Positions 1-6,930 of a DNA stretch of 64,000 bases are shown piece after piece. The stretch's first letter is position 1; every line of letters starts with the position of its first letter. Origin of the DNA: a virus; IMG/VR virus record IMGVR_UViG_3300018428_002563, positions 1 through 64,000 of that record. The stretch is one strand, 5' to 3'. Below the pieces are notes generated by a model that had not been told where the DNA came from, did no database searches, and worked only from the letters and a program-made list of their open reading frames with translations. The position numbers and the translations under genes are program-made.

Positions 1-4
1 CGTT

Positions 5-979
5 ATGATCAGTGCGGGACTAGCAAAAGAGCATCAACTCTTTGCCCCTGTTTTTGCCTACGTAAGAAATGTCTTCCGCTCAAATAGATTCGTCCTAGTT
101 ATCCTTTCCGCAATTGGCGGCGTGTTACCTATCTCAGGTCGTGTTACAGTGTCAGCAGGTTTGCTAGATACTGTTGCGCCTAAAGATGGTCCAGGACGCC
201 AAAAGATGGGAATAGTTGACTATCTAGCAACACACCATTATTATCTATGGTCTCCGCTAGAGAAAACAGTTATCCTACCTATTGCGGCATTTGGTTTGAC
301 ATTTAGTGCATGGATGGCTATGATATGGCCTCTACTTGCTGTGTCATTACTATTCATAGGTTGGTATATCTGGACACAGGTACACGAAGATGATGTAGTA
401 ATTACACCAACCAAGTTCAAAATGAGTGCGGTTACACGTAATGTGTTTCCTATGATTGTTGCTATTGCAAGTTATATTGCATTCAACAACTATTACTTGA
501 GTTTTGGATTATTAGCATTGTACTATATGTTAATTACAACAACTTGGAATTATAAGAAAATTCTCAGTTACATTAATTGGGAAGTACTTATTGTTGTAGG
601 TGTTGTAATTGTACTAGGCAACTATTTTAAAGCCAACGAAGCAGAGTTTAAGGCACTAATTACAGACAGTGCGTTTGATCCAACAACCTTAATTGGTATG
701 TTGAGTATTTCTGCTATTGGTTTTGCGGCAAGTTTCTTAATGGGTAGTAGCGGAAAGTTTATTGCTTTCGCTGTTCTACTAGCACAACTGTTTGGAATGG
801 AATATTTCTTATGGTTTTTTGCTATAGACTACGCAGGGTATTTGCTATCGCCTACGCACAAGTGCGTAATGATAGGTAATCGATATTTCGGAACACCCTA
901 TAGGGTATATTACAAAGCATTAGGATCTTGGGCATTCATGTTATGTGGAACAGCAGGATTACTAACCTTTGTTATCTAA
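5..979 (+). CDS. DUF401-type integral membrane permease, probably 5'-partial
   Basis: This is a polytopic inner-membrane protein with roughly nine hydrophobic segments over 324 residues. Two conserved-looking patches match my recollection of the DUF401 (AF0261-type) transporter family: an LPISGR..VSAG segment near residue 41 and a GYLLSPTHKCV segment near residue 276. The substrate is unknown. DUF401 proteins usually have additional N-terminal helices, and the frame is open to the window edge, so the ATG at 5 may not be the true start. It is followed 14 nt later by an outer-membrane barrel gene, which suggests a paired envelope transport function (inference). Confidence 0.62.
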   Translation: MISAGLAKEHQLFAPVFAYVRNVFRSNRFVLVILSAIGGVLPISGRVTVSAGLLDTVAPKDGPGRQKMGIVDYLATHHYYLWSPLEKTVILPIAAFGLTFSAWMAMIWPLLAVSLLFIGWYIWTQVHEDDVVITPTKFKMSAVTRNVFPMIVAIASYIAFNNYYLSFGLLALYYMLITTTWNYKKILSYINWEVLIVVGVVIVLGNYFKANEAEFKALITDSAFDPTTLIGMLSISAIGFAASFLMGSSGKFIAFAVLLAQLFGMEYFLWFFAIDYAGYLLSPTHKCVMIGNRYFGTPYRVYYKALGSWAFMLCGTAGLLTFVI

Positions 980-993
980 TGGAGAAGATAACT

Positions 994-1569
994 ATGAGAA
1001 GTATAATTATAAGTTTAGTAATGCTATGTTCTTCAACTTTTGCACATGCAGAAGATTTTGACCATACAGAAACTAATACTTTTATAAAAAGCGGAGACTT
1101 TACTTTTGGAACTAGACAAAACATAGGGTTAGATGTACAACAATATATTTTACGTTATGATTTTGCCGATACTCCGTATAGAGTAGAGTACCGCAACGTA
1201 CAAAAAGGTGATAGACAAGAACATTGGCTTAGAGCACAAATAAAACAGTTCTCTAGCAATGGGTTTTGGTACAATCATCGTTTTGAACACAGAATTCGAG
1301 AGCAGAAGGATGACGTCTTACGTTACCGTCCGCAATTCGGATACAATTATAAAGTTGGAAAGTTCAAACCGTTTATAACATTTGAACCCCAATTTAACTA
1401 TAATTACAATACAAAAGATGCAGGTTACAGTCACATGCAAACATTTACTGGTGTAGAATACAAAGTAAATGATAAGTTTACTGTAGTGCCTTATCTTGAA
1501 GTAGACTTTGATAAGTCATTTGATAAAGATATTGCGTTCTTTATAGTTGACTTCAAATTCAAATTATAG
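994..1569 (+). CDS. Outer-membrane beta-barrel protein (porin-like)
   Basis: A 191-residue protein. The start at 994 is chosen over an upstream in-frame ATG because it has a GGAG box 10 nt before it and opens a clean signal peptide (MRSIIISLVMLCSSTFAHA, cut before ED). The mature part alternates polar and aromatic residues in many short strands with turns, and ends in FKFKL, close to the aromatic C-terminus typical of outer-membrane barrels. The length would suit an 8-12 strand barrel. The family is not identified. It lies directly after the permease and before the heat-shock gene. Function as a phage-encoded pore or receptor modifier is inference. Confidence 0.6.
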   Translation: MRSIIISLVMLCSSTFAHAEDFDHTETNTFIKSGDFTFGTRQNIGLDVQQYILRYDFADTPYRVEYRNVQKGDRQEHWLRAQIKQFSSNGFWYNHRFEHRIREQKDDVLRYRPQFGYNYKVGKFKPFITFEPQFNYNYNTKDAGYSHMQTFTGVEYKVNDKFTVVPYLEVDFDKSFDKDIAFFIVDFKFKL

Positions 1570-1581
1570 TATACTATAATT

Positions 1582-1589
1582 GATAAATA
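1582..1589 (+). promoter_or_regulatory. Late-type promoter GATAAATA
   Basis: It matches the T4 late consensus TATAAATA at 7 of 8 positions and lies about 97 nt before the Hsp20 start, giving a long leader that contains two hairpins. Confidence 0.5.
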
Positions 1590-1599
1590 AAAGTGTAGA

Positions 1600-1618
1600 G
1601 GGGAGATTGATTCTCCCC
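1600..1618 (+). other. GC-rich hairpin in the Hsp20 leader
   Basis: A perfect 7-bp stem, GGGGAGA at 1600-1606 pairing with TCTCCCC at 1612-1618, with a 5-nt loop. No U-run follows, so it is not a classical intrinsic terminator. A second hairpin lies at 1634-1652 (GAGT-G-CCC / GGG-ACTC). Confidence 0.6.
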
Positions 1619-1656
1619 AATACATTAAAGGTGGAGTGCCCATTAGGGACTCTTTA

Positions 1657-1664
1657 TATAAATC
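1657..1664 (+). promoter_or_regulatory. Possible second late promoter TATAAATC for Hsp20
   Basis: A 7-of-8 match to TATAAATA placed 22 nt before the Hsp20 ATG. This is the same distance seen for other Shine-Dalgarno-led late genes here. Confidence 0.35.
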
Positions 1665-1686
1665 TTGCTTAATAAAGGAGAAAACT

Positions 1687-2151
1687 ATGACAAGAATAAC
1701 AACCTTAGACTTACCCTCAATTCACAGACATTTTGTAGGGTTCGATAACATCTTTAATGAGATGGATAGAATATTTGAAAACTCAGCAAAAGGTCAAGGG
1801 TATCCCCCATACAACATTGCACAGATCAACGATGACGAATATATGATTTCGTTAGCGGTTGCTGGCTTTGGTATGGACAACCTTTCAATTGAAAAAGATA
1901 AAAACACTTTGAAAATTGAAGGTACAGCTCCAAAAGGGGACGACGATGTAAACTATCTACACAAAGGAATTGGCGGTCGTTCATTCCGTAGAGAATTTAC
2001 ACTTGCTGACCACGTTGACGTTGTAAACGCTGGTCTTGAACTAGGTATGCTGAACATTCACTTGAAACGTGAAGTTCCAGAAGAGCTACAACCTAAGAAA
2101 ATTAAGATCAATGACGGTCTTACTATCGACGGCGAAGTTAGCGAGAAGTAA
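1687..2151 (+). CDS. Small heat-shock protein, Hsp20/alpha-crystallin family
   Basis: An ATP-independent holdase chaperone of 154 residues. The start at 1687 has an AAAGGAG box at 1674-1680; an upstream in-frame start at 1636 would lie inside a hairpin. The alpha-crystallin domain covers about residues 38-135, with the IbpA-like pattern PPYNIAQ..DDEYMISLAVAGF at its start and a GML.I.L.RE signature near residues 121-130. Hsp20 genes are common in T4-like marine phages, where a role in virion protein folding is assumed. Hairpins lie both upstream and downstream of the gene. Confidence 0.93.
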   Translation: MTRITTLDLPSIHRHFVGFDNIFNEMDRIFENSAKGQGYPPYNIAQINDDEYMISLAVAGFGMDNLSIEKDKNTLKIEGTAPKGDDDVNYLHKGIGGRSFRREFTLADHVDVVNAGLELGMLNIHLKREVPEELQPKKIKINDGLTIDGEVSEK

Positions 2152-2159
2152 CTAGTCTA

Positions 2160-2180
2160 GGGGGAGTATTACACTCCCCC
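2160..2180 (+). other. GC-rich hairpin between Hsp20 and ClpS
   Basis: A perfect 8-bp stem, GGGGGAGT at 2160-2167 with ACTCCCCC at 2173-2180, and a 5-nt loop. The 3' flank is ATTTATT, which is not a strong U-run. It could be a weak terminator or an mRNA 3'-end stabiliser. Confidence 0.6.
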
Positions 2181-2201
2181 ATTTATTGGAGTGAATAAAA
2201 G

Positions 2202-2513
2202 ATGTCAGTAGATTTAGATATAAAATTAGACGAAAAAATTACACAGGAAATTAAAGAGCCTAGCAAGTATAAAGTAGTGTTCCTTAATGACGAACAAACT
2301 CCAATGGAGTGGGTAGTATTCCTTCTAACAAATATCTTTAGACACAGTCAATTATCTGCAGAAGAACTTACAATGCAGATACATACAGAAGGAAGTGGAA
2401 TAGTTGGAATTTATTCCTACGAAATTGCAGAAATAAAAGCAACTGAAGCGACTACAGCAAGTAGGAACAAAGGATTTCCACTACAGATTAAGTTAGAAGA
2501 AGCTGATGAATGA
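2202..2513 (+). CDS. clpS: ClpS-like adaptor of the Clp protease
   Basis: A 103-residue protein matching ClpS, which delivers N-degron substrates to ClpA/ClpP. The core motif YKVVFLNDEQTPMEWVV at residues 23-39 corresponds to the ClpS beta-strand and NDxxTPMEFVV pocket. The C-terminal half keeps the helix-strand order and ends with a PLQIKLEEADE tail. An ATGA overlap links it to the heme oxygenase gene. A ClpP homologue is encoded at 26095-26682, so the phage carries both an adaptor and a protease subunit. Confidence 0.9.
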   Translation: MSVDLDIKLDEKITQEIKEPSKYKVVFLNDEQTPMEWVVFLLTNIFRHSQLSAEELTMQIHTEGSGIVGIYSYEIAEIKATEATTASRNKGFPLQIKLEEADE

Positions 2514-3076
2514 CAAAAATTAAAGAACTTACTTGGGAACACCACAAAGAAGCAGAAAGACAAGAGTTTGTCAAAGTTCTTATGAGTGGAAAAATTAACC
2601 CACAGTTCTATGCAACTTACCTTTGGAATCAACATAAAAAATATGACGTGCTAGAAGCTATTGCGAATGTGCATGGCTTGCTAGATGACTTGTTTGAAAT
2701 ACGCAGGAAAAACGCTATTCATGAAGACTATCTTGAGCTTTGGAATAATCAACTACCACCGCCAATAGTCGAAAGTACAAACGAATATCTAGGACATATG
2801 AAAACGATAATGTCTGATCCAAATAAGGTAATGGCTCATATATATGTTCTCCATATGGGAGATTTAAGTGGCGGACAAATAATAAGTAAACGTATACCCG
2901 GACAAGGAAGAATGTATAACTTTGACGGCGATACAAATGAACTTAAAGAAAAGATTAGATCAAAAATTAACGATGATATGGCAGAAGAAGCAAAGTTTGT
3001 TTTTGAATCAAGTACAAAGCTCTTTAAAGAGCTTATGGAGTTAGATATTGAGCATTATATGGAACAGACTGATTGA
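2510..3076 (+). CDS. ho1: Heme oxygenase
   Basis: Predicted to open heme to biliverdin, CO and iron using reduced ferredoxin. The 188 residues carry the proximal-helix motif HHKEAE (His12 is the likely iron ligand) and the distal-helix signature GDLSGGQ near residue 117, both diagnostic of the family. The length is a little shorter than bacterial enzymes (about 210-240). The start overlaps the clpS stop by 4 nt, and the stop lies inside the bilin-reductase gene. The pair forms a two-step bilin pathway, as in some cyanophages, although no phycobilisome gene is seen here. Confidence 0.93.
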   Translation: MTKIKELTWEHHKEAERQEFVKVLMSGKINPQFYATYLWNQHKKYDVLEAIANVHGLLDDLFEIRRKNAIHEDYLELWNNQLPPPIVESTNEYLGHMKTIMSDPNKVMAHIYVLHMGDLSGGQIISKRIPGQGRMYNFDGDTNELKEKIRSKINDDMAEEAKFVFESSTKLFKELMELDIEHYMEQTD

Positions 3077-3755
3077 GTGTCAGAATCAAATACTAGAAAT
3101 ATTTGACAAACATGCTACTGAAATCGAAGAGCCAGGATTAGCCCATTTTAATCAACCAGAGAACGGATGGATAAACAGAGTTTGGGCAAACAACTATGTA
3201 CGTAGAGCACATATAGATGTTGTAGATGCACGTGAATCAAAAGGCTTATGGATGATGCATGTATGCTGTTTTCCTACACTAGATAACGATGCACCCATAT
3301 ATGGCTTTGATGTTATTGCAGGAAAACGCAAAATGACAGGAGCCTTTCATGATTTTTCAGCAAGTAGTGGCGGAGATAACCATCCTATGATAGATGGGTA
3401 CCGTGATGCTGTAAAAGACTTCATACCAAGTAAGAAAAGAGAATTGCCTGAATGGGCACAAAATATATTTTCAGATAGCATGATTGCTGCAGGCAATGTT
3501 ACTACTGAAGAAGAGGCTGTAGAAATTATAGATTTGGCTATCGCAAATTTACAAGCATGGTTTGAAGAAGTACCTAACTTTATGGGCTACGGCGACAAAT
3601 ATATGACTCTAGCTGCACAGAATTATTACTGTGAAAATCAGCAACAGAATCCACACACTCCTAGGGTAATGAAAACTCTAGGCCTCAATGAAGCAGACGT
3701 AGAAAAGTTCTGCACCGACATGTTGTTTCCTAAAATAGATAAATACTCTATATAA
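3048..3755 (+). CDS. pcyX: Ferredoxin-dependent bilin reductase (PcyX/PcyA-like)
   Basis: Predicted to reduce biliverdin to a phycobilin with electrons from ferredoxin. Residues 70-104 hold the family core: His71 and Asp88 are spaced 17 apart, as are PcyA His88 and Asp105, the catalytic pair. The HDFSASSGG segment follows. The length (235 aa) fits the family. The start used is TTG at 3048, which has GGAG at 3037-3040 and overlaps heme oxygenase by 29 nt; no ATG is suitably placed. The H/D pattern favours the PcyA/PcyX branch over PebS; the product (phycocyanobilin or phycoerythrobilin) cannot be decided from the sequence. Confidence 0.85.
   Translation: MSIIWNRLIECQNQILEIFDKHATEIEEPGLAHFNQPENGWINRVWANNYVRRAHIDVVDARESKGLWMMHVCCFPTLDNDAPIYGFDVIAGKRKMTGAFHDFSASSGGDNHPMIDGYRDAVKDFIPSKKRELPEWAQNIFSDSMIAAGNVTTEEEAVEIIDLAIANLQAWFEEVPNFMGYGDKYMTLAAQNYYCENQQQNPHTPRVMKTLGLNEADVEKFCTDMLFPKIDKYSI
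3738..3745 (+). promoter_or_regulatory. Late-type promoter GATAAATA
   Basis: It overlaps the last codons of the bilin-reductase gene and lies 22 nt before the ATG at 3768, with AAGGAAA between. Confidence 0.55.
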
Positions 3756-3767
3756 GGAAATGAGTAC

Positions 3768-4808
3768 ATGCGCTTTAAAGACTTTAGATTAGTAGAAAAC
3801 AATCGTGATCAAGTAAGGAAAATGCAACGCATCTATGATAAGATGCAAGCAGATCCAGCGGTTGTTGACGAGCTATGGAAAGTCATTAGTACAAAAGTGT
3901 CAGCAGACGATGGCGGCCTTGAAAGTAGAATAGTTGCCGCACTACGTCCTGAAAATACAAAACCAGAAGATGATCAAACCTATGGTGCAGGCTTTCTTGA
4001 GGGGTTAGTTGACGCAATAGATAAGACTGAAGGAACAGTAGAAGAAAAAATTGCATTTGCTAAAACTTTAGGACAAGCAGATCATATCGATACACGGGCA
4101 CTTATGCAACCATTGTCAGGCTGGAGTGATTGGTTAACAGGAACACCATTTAGTCAACGACTATTTGATACTATGTTTAACTTTGCTCCGTTTAGACAAG
4201 ACAACAAAGGACCAGGAGAATTTGCACTCGCAATCCTAAGTCCTAGAATTAGATTAAAAGGCGCAAAGGGCGATATTGACGTAGACGGAACTCCAGTAGA
4301 AGTCAAAGCCGGCATGACAAGTTCAGGTGGTAGACTATCACCTACAAAAGGTACACTTGGAATGTTACACGGAAACAAAGAGTTTTGGTCTAGTCTATTT
4401 CCAAATGATCCAGTAAAAGGTGCAGAACTAGCAAAAGTAAACAAAATCAATGCAAACAACTATGCACAATTCTTAGAAGCAAACGGATTAGGACCAGATG
4501 AATCTGTTAAGATTATATCTGCAATATTCAAAGCCCCTGATGCTCAACCACTTGCCATTAAAGTAGGAAAACTAGGAACCAATGTAACAGCCGCAGACCT
4601 AGTAAAATTAGCTGTAAAGAACTATGGTGTATCACAAGGAGACGAACACTTCTTAATCCTACAAAAAAATATAAGAGCAAGTTTATACTTCGACGTAGAC
4701 AACCTTGACCCAATATTAAACAGACTTAGTTTTTCACTACCACTTATAGACAGTGATTCACGTAGTCAAGGACAAGCACAAGTAGGCATTTTATCTAAAA
4801 GTAGATAA
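3768..4808 (+). CDS. Conserved phage protein of unknown function, possible PD-(D/E)XK-like motif
   Basis: A 346-residue soluble protein. The opening MRFKDFRLVE resembles N-termini of several cyanomyophage virion-associated proteins. Residues 167-181 read KGDIDVDGTPVEVKA, with a GDID...VEVK arrangement like the core of PD-(D/E)XK nucleases. The surrounding fold could not be checked, so a nuclease assignment is tentative. It is preceded by a late promoter and a Shine-Dalgarno (SD) sequence, which favours a structural or packaging role. Confidence 0.6.
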   Translation: MRFKDFRLVENNRDQVRKMQRIYDKMQADPAVVDELWKVISTKVSADDGGLESRIVAALRPENTKPEDDQTYGAGFLEGLVDAIDKTEGTVEEKIAFAKTLGQADHIDTRALMQPLSGWSDWLTGTPFSQRLFDTMFNFAPFRQDNKGPGEFALAILSPRIRLKGAKGDIDVDGTPVEVKAGMTSSGGRLSPTKGTLGMLHGNKEFWSSLFPNDPVKGAELAKVNKINANNYAQFLEANGLGPDESVKIISAIFKAPDAQPLAIKVGKLGTNVTAADLVKLAVKNYGVSQGDEHFLILQKNIRASLYFDVDNLDPILNRLSFSLPLIDSDSRSQGQAQVGILSKSR

Positions 4809-4826
4809 ATTACTACTATAGTTCCG

Positions 4827-4834
4827 TATAAATA
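4827..4834 (+). promoter_or_regulatory. Late promoter TATAAATA (exact T4 consensus) for the curli-like operon
   Basis: A perfect TATAAATA match, 51 nt before the CsgF start. It is embedded in an inverted repeat, CCGTATA at 4824-4830 and TATACGG at 4835-4841. An outer pair, ATTACTAC at 4809-4816 and GTAGTAAT at 4841-4848, extends the dyad. Confidence 0.65.
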
Positions 4835-4885
4835 TATACGGTAGTAATGTTAACAGAGCGTGAGGGCGTTCGCAACGGAGTATGT

Positions 4886-5356
4886 ATGAAAAAACTTATT
4901 CAATTTGCACTTTTAGGAACACTAATAGGATTTTCCCCAGTGGGTGCAACAGAACTAACCTGGAAATTCAAGAACCCTGCTTTCCATTATGGTAACGGCT
5001 ACTCTACTCATGTTTTAAGTGTGGAGCAACTTCAACACAATAGAAAACAAGAGCTAAGAAAAGAAGCAGAAGCAGAAGCAGCTCGTATTGAACGAGAACT
5101 TGAAAATTCCGTCCTAAACAAATTCATTAGAAATTTAGAAAGTAGAATATATGCAACACTATCTAAACAGATGGTCGATGCGATGTTTGCCGATTGCGGT
5201 GATACCTGTGCTAATACAGGTACGGCAGAAGTAGAAGGTAATACTATTTCATGGATTAAAGATACAGTAACAGGAAGTATTACACTTACTATTACTGGAG
5301 AAGATGGGTCAGTTACAGAAATTACAATTCCCGGATTAGGGGAGTTTAACTTTTGA
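4886..5356 (+). CDS. csgF: CsgF-like curli assembly protein
   Basis: A secreted protein of 156 residues. The start at 4886 follows a CGGAG box and opens a signal peptide ending near PVGA. The mature N-terminus (TELTWKFKNPAFHYGNGY, then LS.EQLQHN) matches the CsgF pattern TFQFRNPNFGG...LLNSAQAQN. CsgF normally plugs into the CsgG pore and helps anchor the nucleator. A charged helix of KEAEAEAARIERELEN type follows, then a C-terminal beta region with two Cys (CGDTC). It overlaps the CsgG gene by 4 nt. Confidence 0.85.
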   Translation: MKKLIQFALLGTLIGFSPVGATELTWKFKNPAFHYGNGYSTHVLSVEQLQHNRKQELRKEAEAEAARIERELENSVLNKFIRNLESRIYATLSKQMVDAMFADCGDTCANTGTAEVEGNTISWIKDTVTGSITLTITGEDGSVTEITIPGLGEFNF

Positions 5357-6225
5357 GACTAGCAGGCATCATATTTCTTTTAACACTTCTTTTAGGAGGA
5401 TGTGCTATGACTCCGGCCTTACAGATACTGGAGGATCATGCTACATCGCCTAAAATACAGGATAGTCCTGTACAAGACAGATTAGAAGACGTACCAAACC
5501 TCGATGGGCCTAAAATTACTATTGCTGTATATCAGTTTAGTGATAAAACAGGACAGAGAAAACCATCAGACATGGTAGCCAGTTTAAGTAGTGCTGTTAC
5601 ACAAGGAAGCGAAGTTTGGGTAATTAAGGCACTACAAGACGTTGGCAACTCGACATGGTTTGAAGTTGTTGAACGTGTAGGCATGGACAATTTAATTAAA
5701 GAAAGGCAATTGATTAGGCAAACAAGAGAAGTTTATGAAAGAGAACTTCCAAATGGACCTACACCTTTAAAGCCGATGTTATTTGCAGGTTTAATACTTG
5801 AGGGTGGCATTGTTGGTTACGACAGTAATACGGCAGTCGGAGGTGCAGGCGCAAGATATCTAGGGATAGGATTACAAACAGAATATCGTGTTGATACGGT
5901 AACTGTTGTAATGCGTCTTGTAAGCGTTAGCACAGGGAAAGTGTTAATGAGCATTGCGACAGAAAAAACAATCGCAAGCTATAGATCCGGAGCGGACATA
6001 TTCAAGTTCCTTGATATGGGAACTAGATTAGTTGAAACAGAAGCAGGATTTTCAGTAAACGAGCCAGTCAACTATGCTGTGAGAGCGGCGGTTGAACAAG
6101 GTGTTATTGAACTTATTTACGAGGGCGAACGTAATGGTTTATGGAAATTTGTACAAGAAACGACTTCTGAAACAACAGATGAACAAACAAATATAACTGA
6201 TACGGAAGTTTCAGAAGAGGGCTAA
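5353..6225 (+). CDS. csgG: CsgG-like outer-membrane curli secretion channel lipoprotein
   Basis: The 290 residues begin with a lipoprotein signal, lipobox LLGGC with lipidated Cys17. Ala at +2 predicts outer-membrane sorting. The start is TTG at 5353, overlapping the csgF TGA and spaced 8 nt after AGGGGAG. Residues 53-115 follow CsgG closely (ITIAVYQFSDKTGQRKP, then ERVGMDNLIKERQLIR). In E. coli CsgG the pore constriction Tyr51/Asn55/Phe56 follows the KP; here that loop reads SDMVASL, so the gate residues differ. It should form a nonameric export pore for the curlin-like proteins encoded next. Confidence 0.92.
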   Translation: MRLAGIIFLLTLLLGGCAMTPALQILEDHATSPKIQDSPVQDRLEDVPNLDGPKITIAVYQFSDKTGQRKPSDMVASLSSAVTQGSEVWVIKALQDVGNSTWFEVVERVGMDNLIKERQLIRQTREVYERELPNGPTPLKPMLFAGLILEGGIVGYDSNTAVGGAGARYLGIGLQTEYRVDTVTVVMRLVSVSTGKVLMSIATEKTIASYRSGADIFKFLDMGTRLVETEAGFSVNEPVNYAVRAAVEQGVIELIYEGERNGLWKFVQETTSETTDEQTNITDTEVSEEG

Positions 6226-6228
6226 AAA

Positions 6229-6930
6229 ATGAAAAACATAATTAAAAGCACAGCGATAGTCGGGCTTTTAATGGTAGCAGCACCATCTTTTGCTAACGAT
6301 ATCTATATAACGCAAGTTGGAGATAACTTAGACTTAGATATTGTACAGGATGGTTCTAATAACCAGATAGGTAACTCTACTACAGATGTTAACCTTGATG
6401 GTGATGACATGACTTTTAGTATTACCCAGCAAGGTGATTCTAACACGATAGCTGCTAACATCAAAGGCAATACTTACACTGGTACTTGGAGTTTCATAGG
6501 TAACAGCAATACAGTTGATATGTCTTGTGACCAAACAAGCGGAACAAACTGTGAAACTGTTACAGCAAATATCACAACAAACGGCGATAGTAATGCATTT
6601 AACATTTACATTGGTGAAAGTGCAGATGCACAAAACCTAGTAGCAAACTTTACTATTGACGGCGATGGAAACACTATAACTACAAACGTAGACGGTGCAA
6701 GTGTAGCACTTACACTTGTAAGTGATAATTCAGCAAGTTTAGCAGCCACAGGAAATACTTTTACAATTGATGTAGATGGTGACGGCGATATTAATGGTCA
6801 CACTATTAACCTTGATGTAACAGGCGGCGGCAGTACTTATGATATTACTCAAAGTGGTTTAGGTGATAATGTAATTGAAGCAACATTTAGTGGCGACAAT
6901 CAAGATGTTGACATTACGCAATCTGATTAA
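6229..6930 (+). CDS. Curlin-repeat (CsgA/CsgB-like) secreted amyloid-type protein
   Basis: A 233-residue protein with a signal peptide (cut after PSFA) and an Asn/Gln/Asp/Gly/Thr-rich mature part. It holds repeated strand-turn units such as ITQVGDNLDLDIVQDGSNNQI, ITQQGDSNTI and ITQSGLGDNVIEATFSGDNQDVDITQ. These fit the curlin pattern of I/V-x-Q-x-G-x-x-N spaced about 20-23 residues. Acidic residues are unusually frequent. It lies directly after csgG and is the likely main secreted subunit; CsgA versus CsgB identity cannot be fixed. Confidence 0.82.
   Translation: MKNIIKSTAIVGLLMVAAPSFANDIYITQVGDNLDLDIVQDGSNNQIGNSTTDVNLDGDDMTFSITQQGDSNTIAANIKGNTYTGTWSFIGNSNTVDMSCDQTSGTNCETVTANITTNGDSNAFNIYIGESADAQNLVANFTIDGDGNTITTNVDGASVALTLVSDNSASLAATGNTFTIDVDGDGDINGHTINLDVTGGGSTYDITQSGLGDNVIEATFSGDNQDVDITQSD

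Noticed and set aside
1636-1686. Longer N-terminus for Hsp20 starting at 1636
   Set aside because: That start falls in a hairpin without a ribosome site, whereas 1687 has AAAGGAG at the right distance.
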